A stretch of DNA of 50,599 nt. Source: Streptomyces sp. NRRL F-5122 (lineage in GTDB: Bacteria > Actinomycetota > Actinomycetes > Streptomycetales > Streptomycetaceae). How positions within the stretch are numbered: the stretch's first letter is position 1; each line of letters starts with the position of its first letter. The stretch is from positions 1 through 50,599 of the forward strand of contig NZ_LMWH01000253.1 in assembly GCF_001507435.1 (NCBI RefSeq), in the 5' to 3' direction. The position numbers were made by a program, and so were the translations under genes. The notes beneath the pieces were generated by a model that was not told the origin of the DNA, searched no databases, and saw nothing but the letters and a program-made list of their open reading frames with translations. Positions 43,573 through 50,599 of the stretch are shown piece by piece.

Positions 43573-44439
43573 TCACCCACCCGCGCGCGTGTCGGGCCGT
43601 ATGACGGGGGCCGCGTTCCAGCTGGCCAGGAGCGGCAGGACGCGCGCGGTGGGGGAGTCGGGCTCGGTCGTGTAGACGACCAGCCGCTGGTCCGGCTCGT
43701 GGGGCGCACAGACGATCTCGATATTGAACGACATCGGGCCGGCGGCAGGGTGCTGGATGCGTTTGGTCACGGACGCGTAGTCGCGAACGGCATGGTCGTC
43801 CCACCACCGGGCGACGTCGGGATCGCTGGTGCGCAACTCGTCGACGAGCGCAGTGAGCCGGTTGTCATACGGACGGCGGGCGATCTCCCGGCGCATCGTG
43901 GCGACGGTGGCCGAGGCGAAGTCCGCCCAGTTCAGGATCCGCTCACGGGCGACCGGATCCTGGAACATGAAGCGGACGAACGACGACCCCGGTTCCAGCG
44001 GACGGCCCAGCACCTCCGTGAGCAGGGCGTTGCGGGCCAGGACCTCCCCGCGGTGGCCGAGGAGCAGTACCGGTACATGATCGAGGGTGTGCAGCAGACG
44101 CAGAAGGCCGGGATCCGGGCGCTGGAGGGCGTGCGAGACCGCGGCGCGGTGCCGTGTGGTGGGCGCGGCGAGGTCCCGCAGATGCGCACGCTCGACCTCG
44201 TCCAGACGCAGTGCCCGGGCCAGCGCGTCGAGCACTTCGGTGGAGATGTTGGCCTGGCGTCCCTGTTCGAGCCGGCTGTAGTAGTCCGGGCTGAGACCGG
44301 CCAGCACGGCCAGCTCCTCGCGCCGTAGCCCAGGCACCCGTCGGGCCCCCGGGAATGCCTCGATGCCGGCTTGGGAGGGTGTGAGGCGGTCTCGCCGGGA
44401 GCGCAGGAACGCTCCGAGCGCGGCGCGGTCGCGTGACAT
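43573..44439 (-). CDS. HTH transcription regulator, MmyB-like
   Basis: 288 residues. An XRE-type HTH at about 10-80 (LAVLAGLSPDYYSRLEQGRQANIS) is followed by the MmyB-like ligand domain: DHVPVLLLGHRGEVLARNALL, FVRFMFQDPVARERILNWADF, TSDPDVARWWDDHAVRDYAS. Such regulators usually control a divergent oxidoreductase; here the SDR gene starts 102 nt away on the other strand. Several CCTGG/CCAGG half sites lie between them. The ligand is unknown. Confidence 0.92.
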   Translation of the reverse strand: MSRDRAALGAFLRSRRDRLTPSQAGIEAFPGARRVPGLRREELAVLAGLSPDYYSRLEQGRQANISTEVLDALARALRLDEVERAHLRDLAAPTTRHRAAVSHALQRPDPGLLRLLHTLDHVPVLLLGHRGEVLARNALLTEVLGRPLEPGSSFVRFMFQDPVARERILNWADFASATVATMRREIARRPYDNRLTALVDELRTSDPDVARWWDDHAVRDYASVTKRIQHPAAGPMSFNIEIVCAPHEPDQRLVVYTTEPDSPTARVLPLLASWNAAPVIRPDTRAGG

Positions 44440-44477
44440 GGCTCCAGGGTAGGCGGCCCATCGGCCCGCTGGGTGGT

Positions 44478-44507
44478 CCTGGCATGCCCAGGTTCGTCCT
44501 GACCTGG
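44478..44507. promoter_or_regulatory. Candidate operator of the HTH/SDR pair
   Basis: Three CC(T/A)GG-type half sites: CCTGG 44478, CCAGGT 44488 and ACCTGG 44502. They form overlapping inverted repeats in the divergent promoter region of the regulator and SDR. The pattern is GC-rich and could be chance. Confidence 0.4.
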
Positions 44508-44541
44508 CCCGATACCAGCGGGCCGCCCTAGAAAGGGACCC

Positions 44542-45342
44542 ATGACTTCCCTTCACACGAACATCAGCACCCCGGCAGCCACCGGCGCTCGGCTCTCCGG
44601 CCGCACCGCTGTGATCACCGGCTCGACCAGCGGGATCGGTGCGTCGATAGCCCACACACTGGCCGGCGAAGGCGCACACGTCGTCGTCAGCGGTCGGCAG
44701 GCAACCCGCGGAAAGAGCGTCGTCGAGGAGATCCGGCAGGCCGGTGGCAGCGCGGACTTCGTCCCGGCGGACCTGGCAGGAAGCTACGAGCAGCTGCGCG
44801 CCTTCGCGGCACAGGCCACCGACATGCTCGGGGGACGGGTCGACATCCTGGTCAACAACGCAGGCATCTATCCCGCGACGCAGACCGAGGACCTGCCGGA
44901 CGCGGACCTCGACGCCATGCTGGCGGTCAACATCCGAGCCCCCCACGTCCTGGTCGCGGCGATGGCGCCGGCCATGGCCGAGCGGGGCAGCGGCGTCATC
45001 GTCAACATCGGCTCCTGGATGGCCCGGGTCGGCAGCCCCTTCGCGGCGATGTACACCGCGACCAAGGCGGCGGACGAGCAGCTCACCCGCAGCTGGGCCG
45101 CGGAGTACGGGTCGCGGGGCGTGCGCGTGAACACCGTCTCGCCCGGGGCGACCCTCACACCCGGCAACGAGGCGGGCCGCGCGCAGCTCGACGCGCTGAC
45201 GGCCGCCACACCGGCGGGCGTTGTGGTGAGGCCGGACGACATCGCCAAGGGCGTCCTGTACGTCGTCAGCGACGACGCGGCCATGGTCCACGGCATCACG
45301 CTCTACGTGGACGGCGGGATTTCCGCCACCCGCCTGTCCTAA
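44542..45342 (+). CDS. Short-chain dehydrogenase/reductase
   Basis: 266 residues, a complete classical SDR. Cofactor motif TGSTSGIG is at 26-33, NNAG in ILVNNAGIY, catalytic Ser in VNIGSWMARVG and Tyr/Lys in MYTATKAADE. The C-terminus has the usual ITLYVDGG. It oxidises or reduces an unknown substrate with NAD(P). GAAAGGGA precedes ATG 44542. It is divergent from, and probably controlled by, the MmyB-like regulator. Confidence 0.93.
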   Translation: MTSLHTNISTPAATGARLSGRTAVITGSTSGIGASIAHTLAGEGAHVVVSGRQATRGKSVVEEIRQAGGSADFVPADLAGSYEQLRAFAAQATDMLGGRVDILVNNAGIYPATQTEDLPDADLDAMLAVNIRAPHVLVAAMAPAMAERGSGVIVNIGSWMARVGSPFAAMYTATKAADEQLTRSWAAEYGSRGVRVNTVSPGATLTPGNEAGRAQLDALTAATPAGVVVRPDDIAKGVLYVVSDDAAMVHGITLYVDGGISATRLS

Positions 45343-45508
45343 CCGCCCCTCGAGCCGGGCCGAGCCGGCGATGACCGGCCTGCACGTCCGGTACGCGGTC
45401 CTGCCGCGTGCTGAAGCTGCGGGCGGGGCGATATGTGCGGGGCGCCAGTGGGTGCCCTGGGCAACGCGCACAACGTACCGACCTCGCTACGGTCGTCTGC
45501 CCCGACTG

Positions 45509-46257
45509 TCATCGGTCGGCGCCGGCTCTTGTGTGTCGGCCTTCGTGACAGGGGCCGTGCCAGTCCAGGCAGATGACCGTCGCGTCGTCGGCGAGGTGCC
45601 CCTCGCCGGCGTCGGTGACCGCGGAGGTCAGGATCCGGACGACCTCGCGGGGATGCTCGGTTGCGGTGTCGTGGATGACGCGCCGCAGGTCGACGGCTTC
45701 CGCCTGGCGCTCCTGCATGCCGTCCGTGTAGAGCACCAGGCGGTCCCCGGGCTGCAGGTCGAGGTCCTGGACCCGGTACGGGGAAGCAGACCTGAAGCCG
45801 AAGGGCAGGCTGACGTCCAGGTGCAGCATCTCTACGCTGCCGTCGCGCAGCCGAAGTGGCCAGGGGTGACCGGCGTTGACGGCCTGCGCGCCGCTGCCGT
45901 CCAAAGCGATGCGCAGCAGCTGTCCGGTGGCGAAAGAGCTGCGGCCGTGGTCCAGGAGGGCCACTCGACGGCTTCACAGGAGGGCGCCGTCGGCAGGAGC
46001 CGGCGCTGGATCTCGGCGGCCAGGGTCACCGGGACAGTGCGCTGTCCCCAGTGGTAGAGGTCGGTGAAACGACGGTCGTTGACAAGGATGTACGCCAGCG
46101 CGTGTGCCTTCCCTTCGACCTGGTCCAGCACCTGCTGTGTCACATGGGGCAGGAACAGTTCCAGTACACCCAGGCGTCGCCGCGGTTGGTGACGGGGGCG
46201 AGCACTCGGTGTCCTCGCCCGCCGTCCAGCGCCCGCACCCGGCCGATCGGGTGTCAC
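45509..46257 (-). pseudogene. SpoIIE-type PP2C phosphatase gene with internal deletion
   Basis: Two frames together match the same family as the phosphatase at 33502. The 5' part ends [21 protein letters not shown] after LGVLELFLPHVTQQ and FTDLYHWGQRTVPVTL. The 3' part, in another frame, resumes at [19 protein letters not shown] and runs through [16 protein letters not shown] and [11 protein letters not shown] to a normal end. The expected middle, including the GGDTYDY and DAMGH metal-site blocks (about 90 residues), is missing at the junction near 45960. It is a deletion plus frameshift pseudogene. Confidence 0.8.
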
Positions 46258-46371
46258 TCTCCGTACCCGCCCACGCAGCCACTCGTCGGGCTCCCCGGGG
46301 TGCAGGCGGGCTGCGCGGTTCCCGATCCGTGCCTTGGGCGAGTGCGGCCTATGACGGCCCTTCCGGGACGA

Positions 46372-47250
46372 TCACCGCTGCACCAGGTTCAGGATCAGCG
46401 AGGCGATGTCCTCCGGAGCCTCCTCGGCCATGAAGTGGCCCGCCTGGGTGGTGAAATGCTCGAGGTCGGTGCTCCACGGCCGCCAGGTCGCGGTGGCGTC
46501 GAACCCCAACTGCCGTCCCCAGTCCTGCTGGACGACCGTCACCGGCATGGTGAGCCGGTTGCCGGCGTCGAGGTCGGCCTGGTCATGTTCGATGTCGACG
46601 GTCGCGGTGGCACGATAGTCGGCGACGATCGACGGAACGGCTTGCCGGCATGCGCGAAGGTATTCGGCGCGCACGTCCGCCGGGATCGCGTCGGAGCTCA
46701 TGGACCAGACGTCGAGGAAGTGGCCGAAGAACGCGTCGGCGCTGCCCGCGATCATCTGCTCGGGCAGACCGGGCGGCTGAGCCATCAGATACAGATGGAA
46801 GGCCACCGCCGCGCCGACCCCGTGGAGGACGTTCCAGGTGTCCGGAGTGGGAACGATGTCCAGGATTCCCAGGTGACTGATCCGATTCGGGTGATCAAGG
46901 CCGGCCCGGAAGGCGACATGCGCACCGCGGTCGTGCCCGACCAGCGCGAACCGGTCGAACCCGAGTGCGTCGGCCAGGCCGACGATGTCTGCGGCCATCG
47001 TCCGCTTCGAGTAGGTGTCCTCGGTGACCGCTTCCGGCTTGCTGCTGGCACCGTAACCGCGAAGGTCGGGGCAGACCACAGTGTGGTGCTCGGCCAGGGT
47101 GGGGGCGACATGCCGCCACATCAGGTGGGTCTGTGGAAAGCCGTGGAGCAGCACAATGGCCGGTCCTTCTCCGCCGACCGCCGCGTTCAGCTCGACACCG
47201 TCGGCCACACCGATCGACCTTGTCTCGAACCCCGGAATGCCGATGCCCAT
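46372..47250 (-). CDS. Alpha/beta hydrolase, epoxide hydrolase/haloacetate dehalogenase-like
   Basis: 292 residues. An HGFPQT oxyanion block is at about 36-41. The nucleophile elbow is GHDRGAH, with Asp107 rather than Ser, which points to epoxide hydrolase or haloalkanoate dehalogenase chemistry. The catalytic His is in TQAGHF near residue 271. PDLRGYGAS and a cap region follow the usual order. AAGGAGAGG is 6-8 nt before ATG 47250. It is divergent from the SARP gene across a 25-bp palindrome that may control both. Substrate unknown. Confidence 0.92.
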   Translation of the reverse strand: MGIGIPGFETRSIGVADGVELNAAVGGEGPAIVLLHGFPQTHLMWRHVAPTLAEHHTVVCPDLRGYGASSKPEAVTEDTYSKRTMAADIVGLADALGFDRFALVGHDRGAHVAFRAGLDHPNRISHLGILDIVPTPDTWNVLHGVGAAVAFHLYLMAQPPGLPEQMIAGSADAFFGHFLDVWSMSSDAIPADVRAEYLRACRQAVPSIVADYRATATVDIEHDQADLDAGNRLTMPVTVVQQDWGRQLGFDATATWRPWSTDLEHFTTQAGHFMAEEAPEDIASLILNLVQR

Positions 47251-47273
47251 CGTTGTCCTCTCCTTCTCCTGGA

Positions 47274-47298
47274 CGCGTGAGTCGCTGCGACTCACGCG
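47274..47298. promoter_or_regulatory. Perfect 25-bp palindrome in a divergent promoter
   Basis: CGCGTGAGTCGC and its exact complement around a single central T, 24 nt before the hydrolase start and 80 nt before the SARP start. An extra GCGTGA half site follows at 47301. It is a likely operator for a dimeric regulator; a stem-loop in RNA is the alternative. Confidence 0.75.
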
Positions 47299-47378
47299 GA
47301 TGCGTGAACGACAGGAATGATCCGAGAGCCGGATCAGCAGTGGATCAGCAGCAGCCCGAGACCGACGACAATGACGAC

Positions 47379-49325
47379 ATGGAGATCCTCGTCAACGTGC
47401 TCGGGCCGATCGAGGTCACGGATGCCGAGGGCAACCCCGTACCGGTGGGCAGCCGGCGTCGCCGTGAGCTCTTGGGACGGCTGGTCGCGGTCGGCGGACG
47501 GGCCGTCCCGCTTCCTGTGCTGGTCGAAGATCTCTGGGAGGACCCGCCGCCCGCAGCGGCAGGGACGGTCCGCACCTTCGTCGCCGAACTCCGCCGCGCC
47601 CTCGAACCCGATCGTCCTCCGCGAACCCGCTCGCTCACCATCGAGACCGTCGGCACTGGATACGCCCTGCGGATTCCACGGGCACACGTTGACGCCCACC
47701 GATTCGAGGACACCCTTCGGGCCGCGCACGAGGGGCCCAACGGCCGCGCTGCCCGTGCGCTGAGCGAAGCGCTGTCGTGGTGGCGGGGCGAGCCGTACGC
47801 AGACCTCGACGCCTCACCCTGGCTGACGCCGGAGCGAGCCCGGCTGACGGAACTGCACCGTGAAGCCGTCGAGCTGCGTGCCCGCGCGATGCTCGACCTC
47901 GGACGCGGTGCGCCACTCGTCCCGGAACTGGAGGCGTTCGCGACCGCACACCCGTGGCGGGAACACGCCTGGCTTCTGCTTGCCCATGCTCTCTACCAAG
48001 CCGGCCGCCAGGTCGATGCGCTGGCCTCGCTGCGTGACGCGCGATCCAGGCTGCTGAATCGGTTCGGACTGGAGTCGGCGGACAACCTCGACCATCTTGA
48101 ACGTGACATCCTGCGACACGCTCCGCACCTCACACCCGCACCTCAGGACGAGGACCGGCTGCGTCTGCTCACCCGCACGGAAGCGACGGGGACCTACACC
48201 CGGCTGCGTTCTATGAGCACCGTCGCCCGGGCCGCAGCGGTCACAGGCGGCACCAACCTGGTACTTGCCCAAGAGCAACGTGCCGCGGCAGCCGCGGAAG
48301 CGGAACGGACCGAAGACCCCGGCCTCACTGCCCGCGTGATCGCGGCGTACGACGTCCCCACCATCTGGACGCGCTCCGATGATCCCCACCGGTCCGAGGC
48401 ACTGGTCGCGACCACTCGGCGCACCCTGCACCGACTGGGGCCAGGGGCTTCACCCGCGCTTCGCGCACGTCTCCTCGCCACCATCGGGCTGGAGCATCGC
48501 GGAAGCCGAGACGGCTGGGCCGGCGAGGCAGCGAGGGAAGCCGAACGACTCGCCCGAGACCTCCACGACCCCGGCGTGCTCGTACTCGCGCTCAACGCCC
48601 GATTCGTACAGTCCTTCCAGCACCCCGGGCGCACCGGAGAACGCGACGTGATCGCCGGCGAACTCATCGACCTCTCCACCCGGCATGATCTCCCGATGTT
48701 CGAGACCCTTGGCCATCTGATCAAGATCCAGGTCTGCGCGGCCCGCGGCGACACCGAGACCGCCCAACGCCACGTCGAGACGGCCGAGCAGCTCGCCGCC
48801 ATTCACGAAACCCCGCTGGTCCACGTCCTCACCGCCGCTTTCCGGGCGATGCAGCTGGCCACACGCTCGGACGACCCCGCCGAGGTCGCTCATGCCTATC
48901 GCACCGTGGCCACCGACCTCGCCGGCGCCGGTATGCCCGGGGTGGAAGCCGGCCTCTTGCCGCTCGCGCTCCTCTCACTGCGCATGCGCCACCAGCGTCC
49001 CGCGCAGGCGGACCCCGCCCTCGACTGGGGACCCTACCGTCCTTGGGTCCAGCCCCTCCTCGACCTCGCCCGCGGCAACCCGACAGCGGCCCGCGAAGCT
49101 GCCGCCGTCCTGCCCAGACCCCGTGCCGACCACCTGTATGACGCGCTCTGGGCCGTCAACGCCCACACAGCGGTCCTGCTCCAGGACCGCTCACTCGCCA
49201 CGCAGGCGCATGACGCCCTCTTCCCTCTGCGCGGCGAGATCGCGGGTGGAACCACCGCCATGATCAGCTTCGGCCCTGTCAACGGCATCCTGGCCGCCCT
49301 CGATCAGTTCCGCATGCGGAGATGA
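47379..49325 (+). CDS. SARP-family transcriptional activator with TPR-like C-terminus
   Basis: 648 residues. An OmpR-type winged helix at about 1-95 (MEILVNVLGPIEV, LPVLVEDLWEDPPPAAAG) is joined to a bacterial transcriptional activator (BTAD) domain at about 100-245 (RWRGEPYADL-like WWRGEPYADLD, ALYQAGRQVDALASLRDARS). A long helical TPR-like region follows. There is no P-loop, so it lacks the NB-ARC ATPase of AfsR. SARPs activate antibiotic or other secondary-metabolite genes; no such cluster is in this window. ATG 47379 begins the domain; GTG 47304 or 47340 could extend it. The nearest gene is a divergent hydrolase. Confidence 0.9.
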   Translation: MEILVNVLGPIEVTDAEGNPVPVGSRRRRELLGRLVAVGGRAVPLPVLVEDLWEDPPPAAAGTVRTFVAELRRALEPDRPPRTRSLTIETVGTGYALRIPRAHVDAHRFEDTLRAAHEGPNGRAARALSEALSWWRGEPYADLDASPWLTPERARLTELHREAVELRARAMLDLGRGAPLVPELEAFATAHPWREHAWLLLAHALYQAGRQVDALASLRDARSRLLNRFGLESADNLDHLERDILRHAPHLTPAPQDEDRLRLLTRTEATGTYTRLRSMSTVARAAAVTGGTNLVLAQEQRAAAAAEAERTEDPGLTARVIAAYDVPTIWTRSDDPHRSEALVATTRRTLHRLGPGASPALRARLLATIGLEHRGSRDGWAGEAAREAERLARDLHDPGVLVLALNARFVQSFQHPGRTGERDVIAGELIDLSTRHDLPMFETLGHLIKIQVCAARGDTETAQRHVETAEQLAAIHETPLVHVLTAAFRAMQLATRSDDPAEVAHAYRTVATDLAGAGMPGVEAGLLPLALLSLRMRHQRPAQADPALDWGPYRPWVQPLLDLARGNPTAAREAAAVLPRPRADHLYDALWAVNAHTAVLLQDRSLATQAHDALFPLRGEIAGGTTAMISFGPVNGILAALDQFRMRR

Positions 49326-49369
49326 CGCCCACCGTCCGTCGGCACCACCTACGCGGGCACAGAGCAGGC

Positions 49370-49930
49370 TCAACCGCCGTTCAACGTCTGATGTGGAGCG
49401 CGCCGATACATGTCCCGGTAGAGGGAGGCGAACCGGCCCGGGTGGTAGAAGCCCCAGCGAGCGGCGATCCCGGTGACCGTGGAAGCTTCGGCGGGGTCGG
49501 CGGCCACAAGATCCCGATGCGCCTCCGCGAGCCGCACGCCGCGCAGATGGGCGAGCGGGGTGGTGTCCAGATGGCGCCGGAAGGCGTACTGCAGGGCCCG
49601 CGGGGTGACATGGGCGGCCGCAGCGATCTGCGCGACCGTGATCGGCTGGTCGGCGTGGTCGTCGATGTAGGCGAGGGCGCGGCGGAGCACCACCGGGTGC
49701 GCGTCATTCCTCTCGGGACTTCCCTCGTCGGCGAGCGCGGTGTTCGGGAAGGCGGACAACACGCTGGCTGCCAGGTGCTGCGCGGCGGTGGACGCCACCA
49801 GAGGCTGGTCGGCGACGGCGGGGTCGGCAAGGACGTGATCACGCAGATAGTTGATGGCGTGGTTCAGTTGCCGTGCGGCCGCCGGCGAGTGCGGCCGGTG
49901 ACCTGTCACCCTGACCGACTCGTCGCCGTG
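49370..49930 (-). pseudogene. AraC-family regulator, C-terminal part only
   Basis: About 187 residues of a normally 320-330 residue AraC-type regulator. The C-terminal double HTH is intact: ADQPITVAQIAAAAHVTPRALQYAFRRHLDTTPL, then WGFYHPGRFASLYRDMYRRAPH. The linker VASTAAQHLAASVLSAF is normal. The N-terminal sensing domain is missing; at about 49930 the sequence changes to a lipoprotein in another frame. It cannot make the usual full protein from here, though a short DNA-binding form is possible. Confidence 0.8.
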
Positions 49931-50102
49931 CGGCCCGGTCGGCCAGCGCCGCCCCCACCTCCGAGTCCGCGAGGGGAGCCACGGCTGCGGCACCGCGGGA
50001 CGCCGAAGCCGCGCTGTCAGACGTCTCGGCACGACAGCCGGAGAGGGCGAGGAGCGCGATCACGAGTGCAGAGGCAGACGCGCGCACGTCGGGCAGGCTC
50101 AT
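49930..50102 (-). pseudogene. Lipoprotein N-terminal fragment joined to the AraC fragment
   Basis: From ATG 50102: RASASALVIALLALSGC is a signal peptide with lipobox LSGC, followed by a Ser/Ala linker and PLADSEVGAALADRAA. The mature part is cut at about 49930, where the AraC fragment begins in a different frame. This is the 5' end of a lipoprotein gene fused by deletion to an AraC 3' end. Confidence 0.65.
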
Positions 50103-50308
50103 GCGTGCAGTATGCAGGAACAACTTCTTGACCCTCGAGGCGCTTCAGCCCATGCCTGCCGGGCGCCCGGTGGGTGGGCTTGCGGTCCTGCCACGGCCAC
50201 GCGGCGCCGGGATGTCCAACGGGGTTCGGTCCGGCGCTTCTTCGCGACCGCGCGATGGTGGCGCCCTCTACGTGTACAGGGTTCGTAGCGGGGAAGATAC
50301 TCGCGTCC

Positions 50309-50506
50309 ATGGCACTGATCGCGAAGTACCGCACCAAAGGTCGGCCGGACCGCGGCATCATCGAGGACTATGGCGCCGACGCCTACGAGGCTGATCGCGA
50401 GGCGGCTGTCAGGGCCCGCGCTGAGGTGGTCGCCGGCGACGGCTACCACTTGTACCTCCGCACCGCGGAGCCCGACCTGCTTGGGGAAGCCCCCGGCAGC
50501 CGATGA
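50309..50506 (+). CDS. Small ORF, function unknown
   Basis: 65 residues (MALIAKYRTKGRPDRGI, then EDYGADAYEADREAAVRARAEV). It is acidic and protein-like, with high G/C in third codon positions. GGGGAAG lies 13 nt upstream, rather far. I do not recognise the family. It may be real or a remnant beside the insertion element at the right edge. Confidence 0.4.
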   Translation: MALIAKYRTKGRPDRGIIEDYGADAYEADREAAVRARAEVVAGDGYHLYLRTAEPDLLGEAPGSR

Positions 50507-50521
50507 CTCCCAATGAAGATG

Positions 50522-50599
50522 TCAAGCCGCCTCAGCCAGGGGTGGTGTGAGTTGGTAGCACCGTCCGTCACGCAGCAGCGCCCACAGGACATTGACCCG
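50522..50599 (-). mobile_element. 3' end of an IS110-like transposase (partial)
   Basis: The last 25 codons of a gene that continues past the right edge, ending in RVNVLWALLRDGRCYQ and a stop at 50522. This resembles the RRxNVLWALLRDG C-terminus of IS110-group transposases in Streptomyces. The call rests on a short tail. Confidence 0.55.

Noticed and set aside
47379..49325. A biosynthetic gene cluster controlled by the SARP
   Set aside because: No polyketide synthase, peptide synthetase or other core biosynthetic gene lies in the window.
1..50599. CRISPR array
   Set aside because: No regularly spaced direct repeats of 25-40 nt were seen, including near the TnpB-like genes.
1..50599. tRNA or rRNA genes
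   Set aside because: No cloverleaf-like or rRNA sequence was recognised by eye; a tRNA search would be needed to exclude one fully.

Overview
The window looks like a stretch of a Streptomyces chromosome (or a very close relative). It is GC-rich throughout, with strong third-position G/C in the genes. It carries families that are typical of this genus: DUF6207, DUF6479 and DUF402 proteins, a SpoIIE-type PP2C phosphatase, a SARP regulator, CtaF and a two-domain KatE catalase. The mix of stress and secreted functions with many broken genes suggests accessory chromosome-arm DNA rather than core. No rRNA, tRNA or CRISPR array was recognised.

Layout. 1-8 kb: an aldo/keto reductase tail, a Tat-exported metallophosphoesterase, an SGNH hydrolase plus TetR facing an FBP zinc-finger gene across a 25-bp operator, an NAD(P)-binding protein, a DinB-fold protein, an APH-type kinase and an XRE-cupin regulator. 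8-14.6 kb: two large secreted proteases, divergently transcribed (zinc HEXXH and subtilisin S8). 14.6-18.6 kb: a DUF1772 membrane protein and its TetR sharing a duplicated operator, a SulP transporter and a small secreted protein. 18.6-25.4 kb: two SRPBCC proteins, a DGPF/YCII plus ECF sigma pair, ArsR plus DUF2071, and a crotonase/thioesterase group. 25.6-29 kb: an MFS exporter abutting a TnpB-like nuclease that is encoded by two overlapping ORFs. 29.4-35.3 kb: small actinobacterial proteins, an aldo/keto reductase, a PP2C phosphatase and several decayed genes. 35.4-41 kb: hemerythrin, KatE catalase, and CtaF/CtaD oxidase subunits, a redox and respiratory group. 41.3-43.5 kb: a DUF6479 protein, then a LexA-box-controlled Y-family polymerase without visible catalytic acids and a small companion gene. 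43.5-50.6 kb: an HTH regulator/SDR pair, a deleted PP2C pseudogene, an alpha/beta hydrolase facing a SARP across a perfect 25-bp palindrome, an AraC fragment fused to a lipoprotein fragment, and the end of an IS110-like transposase.

Common themes are divergent regulator/target pairs with readable operators, and oxidative or DNA-damage functions. There is also clear gene decay: at least six broken genes (GMC oxidoreductase, IS5-type transposase, SDR, FMN reductase, PP2C, AraC/lipoprotein). The strongest candidate for something undescribed is the two-ORF TnpB/Cas12-like nuclease at 26828-28980. The SOS-box polymerase-like module at 41845-43493 is second.
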